Positions 52,987-55,000 of a DNA stretch of 55,000 nucleotides are shown in pieces (positions within the stretch are counted from its first letter, which is position 1; every line of letters begins with the position of its first letter). Origin of the DNA: Streptococcus oralis (lineage in GTDB: Bacteria; Bacillota; Bacilli; Lactobacillales; Streptococcaceae). The notes beneath the pieces are model-generated. The model saw only the letters and a list, made by a program, of their open reading frames with translations. It had not been told where the DNA came from and made no database searches. Both the position numbers and the translations under genes were made by a program. The DNA is taken from NCBI RefSeq assembly GCF_021497945.1, contig NZ_CP046524.1, forward strand, positions 147,501 through 202,500. Direction: 5' to 3'.

Positions 52987-53059
52987 GGGGCCTTAGCTCA
53001 GCTGGGAGAGCGCCTGCTTTGCACGCAGGAGGTCAGCGGTTCGATCCCGCTAGGCTCCA
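52987..53059 (+). tRNA. tRNA-Ala (TGC)
   Basis: 73 bases: acceptor GGGGCCT with AGGCTCC, anticodon stem CCTGC/GCAGG with anticodon TGC, T arm GCGGTTCGATCCCGC, discriminator A. It is the only tRNA in the 16S-23S spacer, the usual state in streptococci. Confidence 0.97.
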
Positions 53060-53181
53060 TTGGTGAGAGATCACCAAGTAATGCACATTGAAAATTGAAT
53101 ATCTATATCAAATAGTAACAAGAAAATAAACCGAAACGCTGTAGTATTAAAAGAGTTTATGACTGAAAGGTCAAAAAATAA

Positions 53182-55000
53182 GGTTAAGTTAATAAGGGCG
53201 CACGGTGGATGCCTTGGCACTAGGAGCCGAAGAAGGACGTGACAAACGACGATATGCCTTGGGTAGCTGTAAGTAAGCGATGATCCAGGGATTTCCGAAT
53301 GGGGGAACCCAACAGGTACTACCTGTTACCCGCATCTGTTAAGGATGTGAGGAGGAAGACGCAGTGAACTGAAACATCTAAGTAGCTGCAGGAAGAGAAA
53401 GCAAAAGCGATTGCCTTAGTAGCGGCGAGCGAAACGGCAGGAGGGCAAACCGAAGAGTTTACTCTTCGGGGTTGTAGGACTGCAATGTGGACTCAAAGAT
53501 TATAGAAGAATGATTTGGGAAGATCAGCCAAAGAGAGTAATAGCCTCGTATTTAAAATAGTCTTTGTACCTAGCAGTATCCTGAGTACGGCGGGACACGA
53601 GAAATCCCGTCGGAATCTGGGAGGACCATCTCCCAACCCTAAATACTCCCTAGTGACCGATAGTGAACCAGTACCGTGAGGGAAAGGTGAAAAGCACCCC
53701 GGGAGGGGAGTGAAATAGAACCTGAAACCGTGTGCCTACAACAAGTTCGAGCCCGTTAATGGGTGAGAGCGTGCCTTTTGTAGAATGAACCGGCGAGTTA
53801 CGATATGATGCGAGGTTAAGTTGAAGAGACGGAGCCGCAGGGAAACCGAGTCTGAATAGGGCGTATTAGTATCATGTCGTAGACCCGAAACCATGTGACC
53901 TACCCATGAGCAGGTTGAAGGTGCGGTAAGACGCACTGGAGGACCGAACCAGGGCACGTTGAAAAGTGCTTGGATGACTTGTGGGTAGCGGAGAAATTCC
54001 AAACGAACTTGGAGATAGCTGGTTCTCTCCGAAATAGCTTTAGGGCTAGCGTCGACATTAGAGATTCTTGGAGGTAGAGCACTGTTTGGGTGAGGGGTCC
54101 ATCCCGGATTACCAATCTCAGATAAACTCCGAATGCCAAAGAATTATGGTCGGCAGTCAGACTGCGAGTGCTAAGATCCGTAGTCGAAAGGGAAACAGCC
54201 CAGACCACCAGCTAAGGTCCCAAAATAATTGTTAAGTGGAAAAGGATGTGGGGTTGCACAGACAACTAGGATGTTAGCTTAGAAGCAGCTATTCATTCAA
54301 AGAGTGCGTAATAGCTCACTAGTCGAGTGACCCTGCGCCGAAAATGTACCGGGGCTAAAACAATTTACCGAAGCTGTGGATACCTTTATAGGTATGGTAG
54401 GAGAGCGTTCTATGTGTGATGAAGGTATACCGTGAGGAGTGCTGGAACGCATAGAAGTGAGAATGCCGGTATGAGTAGCGAAAGACAGGTGAGAATCCTG
54501 TCCACCGTAAGACTAAGGTTTCCAGGGGAAGGCTCGTCCGCCCTGGGTTAGTCGGGACCTAAGGAGAGACCGAAAGGTGTATCCGATGGACAACAGGTTG
54601 ATATTCCTGTACTAGAGTATGTAGTGATGGAGGGACGCAGTAGGCTAACTAAAGCAGACGAATGGAAGTGTCTGTCTAAGCAGTGAGGTGTGAATTGAGT
54701 CAAATGCTTAATTCTATAACATTGAGCTGTGATGGGGAGCGAAGTTTAGTAGCGAAGTTAGTGACGTCACACTGCCAAGAAAAGCTTCTAGCGTTTAAAC
54801 ATACTCTACCCGTACCGCAAACCGACACAGGTAGTCGAGGCGAGTAGCCTCAGGTGAGCGAGAGAACTCTCGTTAAGGAACTCGGCAAAATGACCCCGTA
54901 ACTTCGGGAGAAGGGGTGCTGACTTCGGTCAGCCGCAGTGAATAGGCCCAAGCAACTGTTTATCAAAAACACAGCTCTCTGCTAAATCGTAAGATGATGT
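53182..55000 (+). rRNA. 23S ribosomal RNA (5' part, runs off the window)
   Basis: Start set at GGTTAAGTTAATAAGGGCGC, aligned to the E. coli 5' end, followed by ACGGTGGATGCCTTGGCAC. About 1.8 kb of the expected 2.9 kb is present. Reading frames on either strand within it are not genes. Confidence 0.97.

Overview
The window is a Firmicutes chromosome segment from a mitis-group Streptococcus. The evidence is the streptococcal 16S and 23S sequence, the order thrC / comG operon / ackA / rnpA-yidC-jag / ula operon / tkt / adhE / gap / pbp2a / rpmG-secE-nusG / comX / rRNA operon, and the competence control sites. The backbone order matches what I remember of the S. pneumoniae chromosome. The ComX protein differs clearly from the pneumococcal one as I recall it, so a mitis/oralis/infantis-type commensal is more likely than S. 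pneumoniae. This is inference from gene order and recalled sequences; no search was run.

Layout. 1-5.67 kb: end of a glutamate-cysteine-ligase-like gene, thrC, a MATE exporter, a HAD phosphatase and a secreted LysM protein. 5.69-11.75 kb: an IS200/IS605-type element whose tnpA is split by a separate AT-rich cassette of about 5.3 kb. The cassette carries a large serine recombinase with an apparent internal deletion, a TetR regulator, an ABC exporter (ATPase and permease), a DUF1648 membrane protein and a GntR/YtrA-type regulator. 11.84-12.71 kb: a DUF2262-type gene. 12.85-15.17 kb: a second mobile relic, made of a decayed large serine recombinase and a divergent HxlR regulator / SnoaL-like gene pair. 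15.3-20.6 kb: DUF975 protein, tgt, an OatA-like acyltransferase and nagA. 20.8-27.8 kb: a DUF1033 gene, the seven-gene comG (cgl/comY) DNA-uptake pilus operon, two methyltransferases (the second is comYH-like) and ackA. 27.9-30.8 kb: rnpA-yidC-jag and an unknown gene. 30.9-38.5 kb: the L-ascorbate system ulaABCDEF, its PRD regulator and ulaG. 38.7-49.4 kb: tkt, yajC, a low-molecular-weight tyrosine phosphatase, a MORN-repeat protein, adhE, gap, an RluD-family synthase and pbp2a. 49.5-51.0 kb: rpmG-secE-nusG and comX. 51.0-55.0 kb: tRNA-Glu, 16S, tRNA-Ala and the 5' part of 23S.

How the parts work together. Competence is covered at two levels: a ComE-type direct repeat precedes comX, and a ComX (cin) box precedes the comG pilus operon. 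Sugar and fermentation genes carry matching control sites: a 46-bp element with the same geometry before ulaA and ulaG, cre-like sites before ulaA, ackA and adhE, several Rex-type half-sites before adhE, and a NagR-type palindrome before nagA.

The most unusual part is 5.7-15.2 kb. Two different large-serine-recombinase elements lie within 9 kb and both look damaged in different ways. The first still carries a tidy exporter operon with a 13-bp palindrome repeated at the tetR promoter and at the exporter start. I cannot assign a substrate to this exporter; it is the best candidate here for an undescribed functional unit.
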